Source: an uncultured Massilia sp.
Lineage (GTDB): Bacteria > Pseudomonadota > Gammaproteobacteria > Burkholderiales > Burkholderiaceae
DNA length: 64,000 nt
Assembly (NCBI GenBank): GCA_946481275.1
Contig: CAMLMV010000020.1
Location: 1-64,000 of the forward strand
Reading direction: 5' to 3'
The notes under the pieces are model-generated. The model had not been told where the DNA came from and did not search any database. It saw only the letters and a program-made list of their open reading frames with translations. The translations under genes and the position numbers were made by a program. This document shows, piece after piece, positions 48,948 through 61,344 of this stretch (positions are counted from its first letter, which is position 1; each line of letters starts with the position of its first letter).

Positions 48948-51900
48948 ATGGCCTCCGACCAGACCACCAAGATCCTGCTCGTCGACGACCAGCCGGCCAA
49001 CCTGGCGGTGCTGGAGGCCATCCTGGCGGATCTGGGCCAGGCGCTCGTGTCCGTGACGTCGGGCGAAGCCGCGCTGCGTGAAGTGCTCGCCCACGATTTC
49101 GCCGTCGTGCTGCTGGACGTGCGCATGCCGACGATGAACGGGTTCGAGCTGGCGGAGCTGATCCGCGAACACCCGCGAACGCACAGCCTGCCCATCATCT
49201 TTCTCACCGCCGGCGACGCCGACGAATTCCCGCTCGAGCGCGCGTACGCGCTCGGCGCGGTCGACTACCTCACCAAGCCGCTCAATCCCATCGTCCTGCG
49301 CGCCAAGGTCGCGGTGTTCATCGACCTGTACCGCAAGAATGCGGAACTGGCGCGCGTCGAGGAAGAACGCCACCGCGCCCAGCTGCGTTCGCGCGACACG
49401 CGCCTGCGCCTCATCCTCGACAACATCCGCGACTATGCCTTCATCGGCACGGACGTCGACCGCATCGTGACGGAATGGGAAGGGGGCGCCGCCGCGATCA
49501 CCGGATGGTCGCCCGACGACGTGCTCGGGCGCAGCGCCGACCTGCTGTTCACGCCGGAAGACCTGGCGAACGGCCAGCCCGAACTGGAAGCGCGGCGCGC
49601 GCTCGAACAGGGCCGCGCCGAGGACCGCCGCTGGCATCTGCGCCGCGACGGCACGCTGTTCTATGCCGACGGCGTGATGGTTCCCCTGCGCGACGAGACG
49701 GGCGTCCACGTCGGCTTCGCCAAGATCATCCGCGACGCCACCGCCGAAAAGCTGGCCGCCGAACGGCTGGCCGAGAGCGAACAGGAACTGGGCGAGAGCC
49801 GGCGCCAGGCCGAGGCCGAACGCGAACGGCTGCTGCGCGAGCTGCAGGCCGCCAGCGAGCGCATGCGCGACATCTTCCACCGCGCGCCCGCCATCATGTG
49901 CGTGATGACCGGTCCGGATCACGTGATCGAGATGGCCAACCAGCGCTTCCTGGAACTGGCCGGCGGCCGCAAGCTGGCCTGGCGCCCCGTGCGCATGGCG
50001 CTGCCGGAACTCGCCGGACAGGGTTTCACGGACGTGCTGGACCGCGTGTTCGCGAGCGGCGAAGCGGTCGAGGGCCACAATGTGCGCCTGCTGCTGGCCC
50101 CCGCCGCCGATCCCGCCGACGACCAGCACGCGGGCCTGGAAGAACACTTCCTCGACTTCGTGTGCATGGCGCTGCGCGAGCCGGACGGCAGCGTCTCCGG
50201 CGTGCTGCTGCACGGGGTCGACGTCACCGAACGCACGCGGGCGAACCTGCTCGCCATCGGCCAGCGCGGCGCGCTGGAGCTGGCCGTCACCGACGCGCCG
50301 CTGGGCGACGTGCTGGACGTGCTGGCCCGCACCGCCGAGGATTACACGGGCGGCGCGGCCCTGGCATCCGTGCAGCTGACGGCGCCGGGCGGGCGCCTGC
50401 GACATGCGGCGGCGCCGTCGCTCGCCGTGGCATTCCAGCGCGCGATCGACACGGTGCCCGTCGGCCCCGTGGCCGGCGCCGCCGGCAGCGCCGCGTGGCA
50501 GGGCGAACCCATCGTCTGCGCCGACATCGCCGCCGATCCGCTGTGGCAGCAGCACGTGCGGCTCGCGCAGGCGCACGGGTTGCGCGCGGCGCGCGCGCTG
50601 CCGATCCTGGCGCCGTCCGGCGCGGTGCTCGGCACGTTCACCCTGTACTACCGCGAACGGCGCCTGCCCAATCCGCAGGAAGAAGCGGCGCTCGCGCTGC
50701 TGGCGAATACCGCGTCCCTCGTGATCGGGCAGCGCCACGAGGCGGCCGAACGGCAGGCCGCGGAGCACCGGTCGCGCGCGATCCTGGAGAGCATGAGCGA
50801 GGGTTTCATCGCGCTCGACCCGGCCTGGCGCATCACGTACGCGAACGGCGCGGCGGAAGCGGTCACGCGCAAGCCGCGCGAGGACCTGGTCGGCGCCCAG
50901 TTCTGGGACCTGTTCGAGCACCTGCAGGGCAGCCCGCAGGAACGGGCGCTGCGGCGCACGGCGCTGGAACGCCAACGATCCCGCATCGAAGCGTACGATG
51001 ACGCCGGGGGACGCTGGTTCGAGATCAACTCCTTCCCCATGGAAGGCGCGGGTGGACTCGCGCTGTATTTCCGCGACGAGACCGACCGCCGCCGCGCGGA
51101 AGAGGGCATCCGCCGCCTGGCCGCCGTGGCCGAACAGTCGTCCGACTTCATCGGCATCTTCACGCCGGACGCGGGCGGCATCTACCTGAATCCGGCGGGC
51201 CGCCGCATGGCGGGCCTGGACGACCGCACGAACATCGCCGCCTGGCGCATGATCGACTTCTTTCCGCGCGAGGACCGGCCGTTCGTGCGCGACCACGTGA
51301 TGGCCGCGCTGACGATTGGTGCGGCCGAATGGGAGGGCGAGCTGCGGCTCGCGCAACCCGACGGGCGGCCACCGCTGCCCGTGTACTTCAAGGGCTTTGC
51401 CGTGCGCGATGCGGAGGGCAACAACATCGGCCTGGCCACCATCACGCGCGACATCACGGCGCAGAAGCGCGCCGAGGACGAGCTGCGCCGCGTGGCCGCC
51501 GACCTGTCGGAGGCCGACCACCGCAAGAGCGAGTTCCTCGCCACGCTCGCGCACGAACTGCGCAATCCGCTGGCCCCGATCCGCACGGGACTCGACCTGC
51601 TGCGCATGACGCCGCGCGACCCGGATGCGCTGGCGCGCGTGCACGCGATGATGGACCGCCAGCTTGGCCATTTGATCCACCTCGTCGACGACCTGCTCGA
51701 CATCGCCCGCATCACGCGCGGCAAGATCGAACTGAAACGGGAGAACGTGGACCTGAAGGCCATCGCGCAGATGGCCGTGGAGACGAGCGCCGCGCTGATC
51801 GAGTCGCACGGCCACCGCCTCGACGTCGACCTGCCGGAAGAGCCGCTGCCGCTCGAGGCGGACGTCACGCGCATGGTGCAGGTCCTGTCCAACCTGCTGA

Positions 51901-52631
51901 ACAACGCCGCCAAGTACACGCCGGCGGGCGGCCGCGTCGCGCTGTCGGCGTGGCGCGAGGACGGTCACGCCGTGGTGGCGGTGTCGGACAGCGGCATCGG
52001 CATCCCGCCTGATGCGATCGGTTCCGTGTTCGAGATGTTCACGCAGGTGCGGGGCAGCCTCGATCGCGCCCAGGGCGGCCTCGGCATCGGGCTGTCGCTC
52101 GTGCGCCGTCTCGTCGAACTGCACGGCGGCCGCGTGAACGCGTTCTCCGCCGGGCGCGGCCAGGGCAGCACCTTTACCGTGCGCCTGCCGCTGCGCCCCG
52201 GCTCGCCGCACGCCCGGGCAGGCGGCGCCGGGAACGAGGCGGACGCGCGGCCGCCGGCGCCGCTGCGCGTGCTGGTCGTCGACGACAACGCGGACGCCGC
52301 CGACAGCCTCGTCGCGCTGCTCGACGCGCTCGGCCACACGACGTGGGTCGCGCGCGACGGTCCCGAGGGTCTGCGCCTTGCGCTCGACGTGCAGCCGGAC
52401 CTCGTGCTGCTCGATATCGGCCTGCCGGGGATGAGCGGCTACGAAGTGGCGCGCGCGATCCGGCGCCACCAGGGCGTGCGCCAGATCGTCCTGATCGCGT
52501 TGACGGGCTGGGGCGCGCAGAGCGACCAGCAGCAGTCGCACGAGGCGGGCTTCGACCAGCACCTGACGAAGCCCGTGAGCCTGGAAGCGCTGGAACAGGC
52601 GCTGGCCGCAGCCGCGCGGGCGCTGCCATGA
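48948..52631 (+). CDS. Hybrid histidine kinase, REC-PAS-PAS-GAF-PAS-PAS-HK-REC
   Basis: 1227-residue soluble kinase. Start at [15 protein letters not shown]; the longer frame from 48855 covers the divergent promoter. Receiver about 5-122 (phospho-Asp in [13 protein letters not shown]), PAS about 140-265 and 300-430, GAF about 435-597, PAS about 610-717 and 722-840. H-box [20 protein letters not shown] near 860; ATPase [11 protein letters not shown] and [11 protein letters not shown]-terminal receiver about 1104-1225 ([15 protein letters not shown]). With receivers at both ends it could act in a phosphorelay. No TM segment. Its TGA overlaps the Nudix start (ATGA). Confidence 0.92.
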   Translation: MASDQTTKILLVDDQPANLAVLEAILADLGQALVSVTSGEAALREVLAHDFAVVLLDVRMPTMNGFELAELIREHPRTHSLPIIFLTAGDADEFPLERAYALGAVDYLTKPLNPIVLRAKVAVFIDLYRKNAELARVEEERHRAQLRSRDTRLRLILDNIRDYAFIGTDVDRIVTEWEGGAAAITGWSPDDVLGRSADLLFTPEDLANGQPELEARRALEQGRAEDRRWHLRRDGTLFYADGVMVPLRDETGVHVGFAKIIRDATAEKLAAERLAESEQELGESRRQAEAERERLLRELQAASERMRDIFHRAPAIMCVMTGPDHVIEMANQRFLELAGGRKLAWRPVRMALPELAGQGFTDVLDRVFASGEAVEGHNVRLLLAPAADPADDQHAGLEEHFLDFVCMALREPDGSVSGVLLHGVDVTERTRANLLAIGQRGALELAVTDAPLGDVLDVLARTAEDYTGGAALASVQLTAPGGRLRHAAAPSLAVAFQRAIDTVPVGPVAGAAGSAAWQGEPIVCADIAADPLWQQHVRLAQAHGLRAARALPILAPSGAVLGTFTLYYRERRLPNPQEEAALALLANTASLVIGQRHEAAERQAAEHRSRAILESMSEGFIALDPAWRITYANGAAEAVTRKPREDLVGAQFWDLFEHLQGSPQERALRRTALERQRSRIEAYDDAGGRWFEINSFPMEGAGGLALYFRDETDRRRAEEGIRRLAAVAEQSSDFIGIFTPDAGGIYLNPAGRRMAGLDDRTNIAAWRMIDFFPREDRPFVRDHVMAALTIGAAEWEGELRLAQPDGRPPLPVYFKGFAVRDAEGNNIGLATITRDITAQKRAEDELRRVAADLSEADHRKSEFLATLAHELRNPLAPIRTGLDLLRMTPRDPDALARVHAMMDRQLGHLIHLVDDLLDIARITRGKIELKRENVDLKAIAQMAVETSAALIESHGHRLDVDLPEEPLPLEADVTRMVQVLSNLLNNAAKYTPAGGRVALSAWREDGHAVVAVSDSGIGIPPDAIGSVFEMFTQVRGSLDRAQGGLGIGLSLVRRLVELHGGRVNAFSAGRGQGSTFTVRLPLRPGSPHARAGGAGNEADARPPAPLRVLVVDDNADAADSLVALLDALGHTTWVARDGPEGLRLALDVQPDLVLLDIGLPGMSGYEVARAIRRHQGVRQIVLIALTGWGAQSDQQQSHEAGFDQHLTKPVSLEALEQALAAAARALP

Positions 52632-53035
52632 AGGCAGTCGACGTCTCCTGCGGGACCCTCGTCGTGGATGCCGGCGGCCGGCTGCTGCTCGGCCACGTCA
52701 CACACACCCCGCGCTGGGACATCCCGAAGGGCCTGCAGGATCCGGGCGAAACGCTGCTGGCCGCGGCCATGCGCGAACTGTTCGAAGAGACGGGCCTCGC
52801 ATTCCCGGCCGGCGCGTTCCGCGAGCTGGGCCGCTTCGACTACCGGCGCGACAAGGTGCTGCACCTGTTCCGCGTGGACGTGGGCGAGACACTGCCGGAC
52901 CTGGCACACCTCACTTGCACCAGCATGTTCCCGCACCATGTGACGGGCAAGCCGACGCCGGAGATGGATGCCTTCCGCTGGGCCACGCGCGACGAGGTGG
53001 CGGCGCTGTGCTGGCCGCGCATGGCCGCGAAGCTG

Positions 53036-53053
<18 letters not shown>
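52628..53053 (+). CDS. Nudix hydrolase
   Basis: 141 residues. Complete Nudix box: GLQDPGETLLAAAMRELFEE followed by TGL, with the metal-binding REXXEE core. It hydrolyses a nucleoside-diphosphate-linked compound; the exact substrate is unknown. Translationally coupled to the hybrid kinase gene upstream, an unusual pairing that may link a nucleotide pool to signalling or be incidental. Its last 18 bases overlap the 3' end of the convergent second hybrid kinase. Confidence 0.92.
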
Positions 53054-55435
<2,382 letters not shown>

Positions 55436-55570
55436 CGTGTTGCGACTGTAGGAGTTGAACGGCCAACTGTCAACGGTGACATTCGGGCGCCGCCCGCCGC
55501 CGAACGCCGGTAGGATGGCCGCGCGGGCACAACGGCACGACCGCGCCCGCGGTTCAGCGAGGAGATCAGC

Positions 55571-56404
55571 ATGCAAGCATCGAACGAGAGCGCCGGCTAC
55601 GACGTGGGCGCCATCATGGGCGGCCTGTACGGCGACGGCATCATCGCCTGCAAGGGCGCCTTCGGCGCCGAATGGGTGGCGCAACTGAAGGAAGACATCG
55701 AAACCCTGTTCGCCGAGGCGCGCGCGCGGCCGCGCGGCGCCCTCGAGCGCGGCCCGTGCCGCTACTACGTCGAGGTGCACCCGGAACGGCTTCGCGGCTT
55801 CGTCGACCTGGCGACGCATCCGTGGGTCGTCGCCGTGTGCCGGGCCGTGCTCGGGCCGGACTACAAGATCGTGGAGGTCGGCTTCGACATCCCGTTCCCG
55901 GGCGCCATGCACCAGCCGTGGCACCGCGACTTTCCGTCGCCGCCGGAAACGCTGGTCGGGCGCCGCCTGAATTCGCTCGCCTTCAACCTCACGACGGTCG
56001 ACGTGACGGAAGAGATCGGGCCGTTCGAGATCGCGCCCGGCACGCAATGGGACGACCTCGCCGGCGGCGACCTGATGTTCCCGGACAAGTCGCTGTACCC
56101 CCGCTACGAGGCGCGCGCGCAGCGCAAGCTGCCGAAAGTCGGCGACATCTCGGCCCGCTCGGCCCTGACGATCCACCGCGGTACGGCGAACCGCAGCCAG
56201 CAGTCGCGGCCCGTGCTCGTGCTGGGCGTGGACGCACCGGACGGCCGCAACGCCGACAAGCACGATTTACAGGTGACGCAGGCCTACTGGGATGCGTTGC
56301 CGGCGCTCGTGCGCGACCACCTGCGCTGCCGCATCGTGCCGGCGCTGGAAAACATCGAGCAGGCCCACACGATCGAGGGCCTGCGGATGGGCATCATGGC
56401 TTAG
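55571..56404 (+). CDS. PhyH-type Fe(II)/2-oxoglutarate dioxygenase
   Basis: 277-residue non-haem iron oxygenase. HxD iron ligands in QPWHRDFPSPP, third His and 2-oxoglutarate-binding Arg in ALTIHRGTANRSQQSRPVLV. FPGAMHQPWHRDF and GPFEIAPGTQWDD are typical of phytanoyl-CoA dioxygenase-like proteins, which hydroxylate diverse small molecules. Substrate unknown. GAGGAGA precedes the ATG. Divergent from the hybrid kinase across 135 bp; its end overlaps the small gene below by 11 bases. Confidence 0.88.
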   Translation: MQASNESAGYDVGAIMGGLYGDGIIACKGAFGAEWVAQLKEDIETLFAEARARPRGALERGPCRYYVEVHPERLRGFVDLATHPWVVAVCRAVLGPDYKIVEVGFDIPFPGAMHQPWHRDFPSPPETLVGRRLNSLAFNLTTVDVTEEIGPFEIAPGTQWDDLAGGDLMFPDKSLYPRYEARAQRKLPKVGDISARSALTIHRGTANRSQQSRPVLVLGVDAPDGRNADKHDLQVTQAYWDALPALVRDHLRCRIVPALENIEQAHTIEGLRMGIMA

Positions 56405-56612
56405 GGATGTCCTTCGGCGGCTTGCCGACGCGGCGCAACTGGTCCGACTGCTGGTCGAGGTTCACTTCCTCGGCCACGTCGTAGCGGCCGTCGTTCGCGT
56501 CGTCGCCCGGCAGCAGTGATTCGGAGCGATGCGCGGACCGGTTTTCCGCGCGCTGCTGCTGGCCCGGATCGGCGCGCTGGGCGTTGTCCTTGCGTTTGTC
56601 TTGCTCTGTCAT
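56394..56612 (-). CDS. Small hydrophilic protein of unknown function
   Basis: 72 residues from MTEQDKRKDNAQRADPGQQQ with GGGAGGAC just upstream; the in-frame extension to 56741 has no ribosome-binding site. Highly charged and Gln/Asp/Arg-rich, probably disordered, ending GKPPKDIPKP. Resembles small stress-associated proteins of this group of bacteria in composition, but no family is recognised. Confidence 0.65.
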   Translation of the reverse strand: MTEQDKRKDNAQRADPGQQQRAENRSAHRSESLLPGDDANDGRYDVAEEVNLDQQSDQLRRVGKPPKDIPKP

Positions 56613-56676
56613 GGCGTCCTCCCGATGATGGTGTCGGGGCCGATTATGGCGCAGGGGAGGGCGGCCGGGGCGCACG

Positions 56677-56949
56677 CTACTTGCCGTCGCGCCGGCGCGC
56701 AGGCAGATTCTTTTCCAGGATCGCCCACAGGATGAGGCCATACGCGAGCAGGCGCACGAGGTAGTGCAGGGGCGTGTCCTCGGCCTCGTCGAACGTCAGC
56801 GCCGAGACGATGCGGTGCACGCCCTCGATGCCGAACGACAGGGAGAAATACAGGAAGAAGCGGTCGCGCGAGGCGCGCCAGAAGCGCAGGAAGAACAGCG
56901 CGATGACGAAGGAAGCCATGGCGATGGCGCCGTTGATCAGGTCGCTCAT
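56677..56949 (-). CDS. Small membrane protein (possible DUF5985), third gene of an operon
   Basis: 90 residues, three hydrophobic helices (INGAIAMASFVIALFFLRFW, FFLYFSLSFGIEGVHRIVSA, YLVRLLAYGLILWAILEKN). The RFWRASRDRFFLYF loop is distinctive. Resembles DUF5985-type proteins, of unknown role. Starts 1 bp after the stop of the preceding small membrane protein gene. Confidence 0.75.
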   Translation of the reverse strand: MSDLINGAIAMASFVIALFFLRFWRASRDRFFLYFSLSFGIEGVHRIVSALTFDEAEDTPLHYLVRLLAYGLILWAILEKNLPARRRDGK

Positions 56950-56950
56950 G

Positions 56951-57208
56951 TCATTCTTTCTCGTAGATGAGGCCGTACAGCAGCAGGAGCATGGCCACGA
57001 GGGCCGACACCTGGCGCACGGGCAGCAGGTAGAAGTCGGGGAAGACGACCTTGTCCAGCATGAGGAACACGTTGTTCACGGTCAGCGCCACGAACGAGGC
57101 GCCGCTCCAGAACAGCAACCGGTGGCCGGTGCGGCGGTAGCTGCCCAGCAGCAGCCAGGCGCATGCCAGCGACGTCAGTGTACACAGCGAATAGATGGTA
57201 ATTGCCAT
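56951..57208 (-). CDS. Small membrane protein, second gene of an operon
   Basis: 85 residues from MAITIYSLCTLTSLACAWLL; three hydrophobic helices with a GSYRRTGHRLLFWSG loop similar in style to the RFWRASRDRFF loop of its neighbour. The start overlaps the upstream stop by one base (TGATG), so it is coupled. Possibly a two-component membrane pair with the following gene. Function unknown. Confidence 0.75.
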   Translation of the reverse strand: MAITIYSLCTLTSLACAWLLLGSYRRTGHRLLFWSGASFVALTVNNVFLMLDKVVFPDFYLLPVRQVSALVAMLLLLYGLIYEKE

Positions 57209-57600
57209 CAGGAATCCTTCCGCCATTTGAACGCGTCCGCAAATTGCTGGGCCTTGCGGTCGAGTGAAGAGTGGATCAGGTGGGTGACTTCGACGAGGTG
57301 GGTCGCATACACGTCGGCCAGGCGGTCGATCCGCTCGCGCATGCCCTCCTCGAGCGGGGCATAGCGGTACGTCCCGGCGTCCTGGCACGGCACGGCGATC
57401 CTGGCCGTGCACAGGTCGGCGAGCAGGTCTTCCGCCGTCTTTTCGCGCACGTACAGCCGCCGCGCCAGCGTGTCGCGGTGCCACGCATGGTCCGGATCGG
57501 CGCGCATCAGCAGCAGCGCTTCCAGGAAGGGGACCGAGGGGATGCTGGTCAGCACGAAGCGCCGGACGTCCTCGGGTATGGAGGGCTTACCCATCGCCAT
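57208..57600 (-). CDS. Soluble helical protein, first gene of an operon, unknown function
   Basis: 130 residues from MAMGKPSIPEDVRRFVLTSI (second ATG at 57594 possible; the longer frame to 57696 covers the promoter). A stretch such as DTLARRLYVREKTAEDLLAD looks like a winged-helix DNA-binding segment, suggesting a regulator-like fold, but this is a visual impression. First gene of the three-gene unit with the two small membrane proteins. Promoter-like TGCTATACAAT on the minus strand near 57649-57639. Confidence 0.7.
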   Translation of the reverse strand: MAMGKPSIPEDVRRFVLTSIPSVPFLEALLLMRADPDHAWHRDTLARRLYVREKTAEDLLADLCTARIAVPCQDAGTYRYAPLEEGMRERIDRLADVYATHLVEVTHLIHSSLDRKAQQFADAFKWRKDS

Positions 57601-57767
57601 TATCTTTGGACAAATGTACTTAACTTTTTGAAACTGGGATTGTATAGCATTCTTTTCGGAAATGCAGGTGGATTTCAACCGTGCGCGGCTATGCAAACAG
57701 GAAATCCATGAGGAAGGACAAGCGTGCGTCGGCTAAAATGGCGCCATTACTGATTTGTCTTTTCATA

Positions 57768-58607
57768 ATGCTCAAGAAGTTTGTCGCGCCCGCGCTCGCG
57801 CTGGCCTCCCTGTTGTCGCTCGGTGCCTGCAAGCGCGAGTCCCCCAATCCGCCTCCCGCCCGCGTCCATACGGAAGCGCGTGCGCCCCAGCCGCAATCGT
57901 GCAGCGACCATTTCGTGGACGGCCAGGCGCCGCGCATCACGAATCCGAAGCTCGACAACAAGGCGGAAACACTGTGCTTCAACGTGTTCAGCGTGCTGCA
58001 TTCCGGGATCACGCGTACGCCGTTGTGGTCGGCGGAACACCTGCAGGCCGAGAATATCGCAGCGGCGCAGGAATTGTCGCGCGAAAACTCGTTCCATTCG
58101 GAATCGCGGCTGCCGGCCAGCCAGCGGGCGGAATTGTCGGACTATGCCCGCAGCGGCTTCGACCGCGGCCACATGGCCCCGAACGGCGACATGCCGGACC
58201 GCGACAGCCAGCGCGACAGCTTCAGCCTCGCCAATATCGTCCCGCAGGACGGCGAGAACAACCGCAACCTGTGGGCCGGCATCGAGGGCGCCGTGCGCAA
58301 GATGGCGAAGCGGGAGGGCGACCTGTACGTGGTGACGGGTCCGGCCTTCCTCGGCGCGGACCTGAAGAAGATCGGCAACGTGCTCGTGCCGACCCATTTG
58401 TATAAACTCGTGTACAGCCCGCGCCAGCGCGCCGGCGCCGCGTGGTTCGTCGAGAACGCGGCGGATGCGAAGGCGAACGTGATCCCGGTCCCGGAGCTCG
58501 AACGCATCATCGGCATCAACCTGCTGCCCGCGCTGTCCGACGCGGAAAAGGAGCGCGTGCTGGCGCTGCCGGAAGTCCGCGTCAAGCCGTCCCGCAACCG
58601 CAAATAG
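57768..58607 (+). CDS. DNA/RNA non-specific endonuclease lipoprotein
   Basis: 279 residues. Start at MLKKFVAPALALASLLSLGA, giving a lipobox LGAC; earlier in-frame ATGs lack export logic. The NUC1-type active site is SGFDRGHMAPNGDMP, with the catalytic His in DRGHMAP; PQDGENNRNLWAGIE holds the metal-binding Asn. A Mg2+-dependent nuclease anchored in the cell envelope, probably for extracellular nucleic-acid degradation. Seven bases separate it from the next small gene. Confidence 0.9.
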   Translation: MLKKFVAPALALASLLSLGACKRESPNPPPARVHTEARAPQPQSCSDHFVDGQAPRITNPKLDNKAETLCFNVFSVLHSGITRTPLWSAEHLQAENIAAAQELSRENSFHSESRLPASQRAELSDYARSGFDRGHMAPNGDMPDRDSQRDSFSLANIVPQDGENNRNLWAGIEGAVRKMAKREGDLYVVTGPAFLGADLKKIGNVLVPTHLYKLVYSPRQRAGAAWFVENAADAKANVIPVPELERIIGINLLPALSDAEKERVLALPEVRVKPSRNRK

Positions 58608-58614
58608 GAATCCC

Positions 58615-58863
58615 ATGACCAAGTTCGCACCGTACGAGAACGAGGCCGACGTCGTCGAAGTCGGCAACCTGACGCTGGAAAACCGGCTCGACCGGATCAC
58701 GATCTCCGGGGACGTCGACCTCACCGCCGACAAGGACGGACTCACCAGGGCGCGCCTCCTGCACGACCTGCTGGGCCGGATCGTCGCCGGCCTGGAAGCG
58801 CGGGACTTGCCGGACCGGCTGCCGCCGCCCGACGTCAGGACGGTCGACAATCCGTTCGGCTGA
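58615..58863 (+). CDS. Small acidic protein of unknown function
   Basis: 82 residues, MTKFAPYENEADVVEVGNLT. Acidic, with an amphipathic helix (TRARLLHDLLGRIVAGLEAR) and a Pro-rich end. Similar short proteins are widespread in Burkholderiales without known role. Seven bases after the nuclease stop, so co-transcribed with it; terminator follows. Confidence 0.7.
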   Translation: MTKFAPYENEADVVEVGNLTLENRLDRITISGDVDLTADKDGLTRARLLHDLLGRIVAGLEARDLPDRLPPPDVRTVDNPFG

Positions 58864-58920
58864 CAGCCGCACGTGCCGCGCACCGGTCGGTGCGCGCGCT
58901 CACGAAACTCATGAATAAAG

Positions 58921-58941
58921 CGGGCCGCACGGCCCGTTTTT
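58921..58941 (+). terminator. Rho-independent terminator
   Basis: CGGGCC, GCAC, GGCCCG, TTTTT. Ends the nuclease and small-protein transcript. The following 58942-59130 holds only the leader of the repeat-protein gene. Confidence 0.85.
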
Positions 58942-59130
58942 CATGGGTGCGATACGCATGAGTTGTAGCCGGTCAATGGTGCGCGCAACGCGGCCGCTTT
59001 GGAGTAGTCTCGACAAGGAACCGGCGTGAGGAGCTCCACGCGGAAAACGTCGTGCTCGGAGGCGAGCAGGTCGGCGTGGCGCGCTTCGCGGAAGCCGGTG
59101 TTTTCTTCACCATGACAGCGGAGGAACATC

Positions 59131-61344
59131 ATGCGACACACCCTGGTAGCGGTTTTCGACAACCGAAGCGACGCCCAGAGCGCCCTCGACGAATTGCTGG
59201 CGTCGGGCTTCTCTCGCACCGATGCGAGCCTCTCCAGCGCGGACCCCACGGGCCAGTCGAACAGCGTCACCGGCAACGACGAGTTGCTGCAAGGCGAACA
59301 CGAGGAAGGCTTCGGCGCTTCGATCAAGCATTTCTTCACCGGCCTGTTCGGATCGGACACGAACGAACACGCGATGAAGTATTCGTATGCCGTCACGCGC
59401 GGCCACCACGTCCTCACCCTGACGACGGAATCCGAGCCGGAAGTCGAGCGCGCGGCCGACATCATCGAGCGCTTCGGCCCCGTCGACATCGACGAACGCC
59501 ACGACCAGTGGTCGCGCGAGCCGGGCAGCGCGGGTGTCATGGGCGCATCGTCCGGGATGCAGCAATCCAGCGGCATGTCCGCGCAGTCGGGCAACCCGGG
59601 ATCGGGATCGGGATCGTCCGGCTCGTACCAGGGCACGCCGCCGGGCACCGAACCGGGCTCGCTGCAATTCACGGGCCACGACGACCGCAACTTCTTCGCC
59701 ACGCAGAACATCAACGATCCGGTCCCCAAAGGCCAGACGTACGAGGAACCGCTGGGCGCATCCGAACAGTCGGTCGGATCGATGGACAGCGCCGTCGGCG
59801 GCAACACGCTGAGCGGCACCCAGAGCTCGTCGCAGAATCCGGCCACCGGCTCCTCGCTGCAATCGTCGCAGAGCGGCTCGCTGAACCAGAGCGGCTCGAC
59901 CCTGCAGGGCACGGCGTCGATTCCCGGCTCGGACGACACGTCGCTGGGCGGTACCGCGCGGATGGGCAGCTCCATGCAGCGCGACACGAGTGGGGGCGGG
60001 TCGGTCTCGCGCGGGAATGTCCGCGTGTTCTCCCAGGACGCGGGCATGAGCGACACCTACAACGACCACTACCGCAGCCACTGGAGCGACAATTACGCGA
60101 GCCTGGGCGGCAGCTACGAAGACTACGCGCCCGCGTACCGCTACGGCAGCGACATGCGCCGCGACGCTAAATACCGCAACCGCGCCTGGGACGACGTCGA
60201 ATCGGACCTGCGCACCGACTGGGAAACACGCAATCCGGGCGCGTCGACGTGGGAGAAATTCAAGGCGGCCGTCCGCCACGGCTGGGACAAGATCACCCCG
60301 GACCTGAACACGGACGACTGGTACCACTCGGACTGGCACGACAATTACTCGAGCCTGGGCGGCGGCTACGAGGACTACGAGCCGGCCTACCGCTACGGCA
60401 CCGAAATGCGCGGCAGCGCCAGGTACCGCGACCGCTCGTGGGACGAGGTGGAATCCGACCTGCGCAGCGACTGGGAATCGCGCCATCCCGGTGAGTCGAC
60501 ATGGGAGAAATTCAAGGCCGCCGTGCGCCGCGGCTGGGACAAGATCACCCCGGACATCGACAACGACAGCTATTACCGCAGCCACTGGAACGCGAGGTAC
60601 TCGAACGCGGACGACAGCTACGACGACTACCTGCCGGCCTACCGCTACGGCAACGAGGCCCGCCGCCTGCAGCAATACCGCAGCCGCCACTGGGACGACG
60701 TCGAATCCGACCTGAAGTCCGATTGGGAATCGCGCTACACGAGCGGCCCGTCGACGTGGGAAAAGTTCAAGGACGCCGTGCGCCATGGCTGGGACAAGAT
60801 CACCCCGGACATGGACGACGATTCGACCTACTACCACACGCACTACGAGTCGACCTATGCCGCCAGCGGCACGGACTTCAACGACGTGGCGCCGGCCTAC
60901 CGCTACGGCAACGAGATGCGCAGCACCGATACCTACCGCGACCGCGACTGGGACGACGTCGAGCACGACCTCAGGAAGGACTGGCACAGCAAGTACGGCA
61001 CGGACGCCGAACCGTCCACGTGGGAACGCATCAAGGCGGCCGTCCGCCACGGCTGGGAACGCATGACGGGGGAGGCGACGTCCACGGATGACGACAGCTA
61101 TTACCGCACGCACTGGACGAGCACGTACAAGTCGACCGGTACGGAGTACGACGACCTGGCCCCGGCCTACCGCTACGGCGCCGAGATGCGCAACGACGTC
61201 CGCTATCGCAACCGCGACTGGTCCGACGTCGAGAATGACCTGCGTTCGGACTGGGACACGCGCTATGGCAAGGACGGCGCGTCGACCTGGGAGAAGATGA
61301 AGGCCGCCGTGCGGCACGGGTGGGACCGGGGCACGATCGGCTGA
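59131..61344 (+). CDS. Stress-type protein with five C-terminal ~84-residue repeats
   Basis: 737 residues, no signal peptide. Residues 1-115 resemble the general-stress-protein 17M (YflT) fold (MRHTLVAVFDNRSDAQSALD). Residues about 125-310 are a Ser/Gly/Gln low-complexity linker. From about 314 to the end there are five units of 80-90 residues. Each contains a YYRSHW-like start, PAYRYG, WDDVESDL, DWE.R and STWEKFKAAVRHGWD. Each unit looks like a compact Trp/Tyr-rich domain. Cytoplasmic; function unknown. CGGAGGAAC precedes the ATG. Its stop abuts the convergent diguanylate cyclase stop. Confidence 0.85.
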   Translation: MRHTLVAVFDNRSDAQSALDELLASGFSRTDASLSSADPTGQSNSVTGNDELLQGEHEEGFGASIKHFFTGLFGSDTNEHAMKYSYAVTRGHHVLTLTTESEPEVERAADIIERFGPVDIDERHDQWSREPGSAGVMGASSGMQQSSGMSAQSGNPGSGSGSSGSYQGTPPGTEPGSLQFTGHDDRNFFATQNINDPVPKGQTYEEPLGASEQSVGSMDSAVGGNTLSGTQSSSQNPATGSSLQSSQSGSLNQSGSTLQGTASIPGSDDTSLGGTARMGSSMQRDTSGGGSVSRGNVRVFSQDAGMSDTYNDHYRSHWSDNYASLGGSYEDYAPAYRYGSDMRRDAKYRNRAWDDVESDLRTDWETRNPGASTWEKFKAAVRHGWDKITPDLNTDDWYHSDWHDNYSSLGGGYEDYEPAYRYGTEMRGSARYRDRSWDEVESDLRSDWESRHPGESTWEKFKAAVRRGWDKITPDIDNDSYYRSHWNARYSNADDSYDDYLPAYRYGNEARRLQQYRSRHWDDVESDLKSDWESRYTSGPSTWEKFKDAVRHGWDKITPDMDDDSTYYHTHYESTYAASGTDFNDVAPAYRYGNEMRSTDTYRDRDWDDVEHDLRKDWHSKYGTDAEPSTWERIKAAVRHGWERMTGEATSTDDDSYYRTHWTSTYKSTGTEYDDLAPAYRYGAEMRNDVRYRNRDWSDVENDLRSDWDTRYGKDGASTWEKMKAAVRHGWDRGTIG
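60070..61341 (+). repeat. Five in-frame tandem repeats of 240-270 bp
   Basis: Units start near 60070, 60322, 60574, 60832 and 61102. The first two steps are exactly 252 bp; later units gain short insertions. Units have diverged at the nucleotide level but keep the amino-acid core, so they are old or under selection rather than recent copies. Confidence 0.85.

Noticed and set aside
48927..52562. Minus-strand open frame of about 1200 codons
   Set aside because: Antisense to the hybrid kinase; low-complexity Arg/Ala/His composition and no motifs.
58942..59130. Short possible coding frame before the repeat-protein gene
   Set aside because: Starts only with GTG, ends inside the leader, has no homology cue and lacks a ribosome-binding site in proper position.
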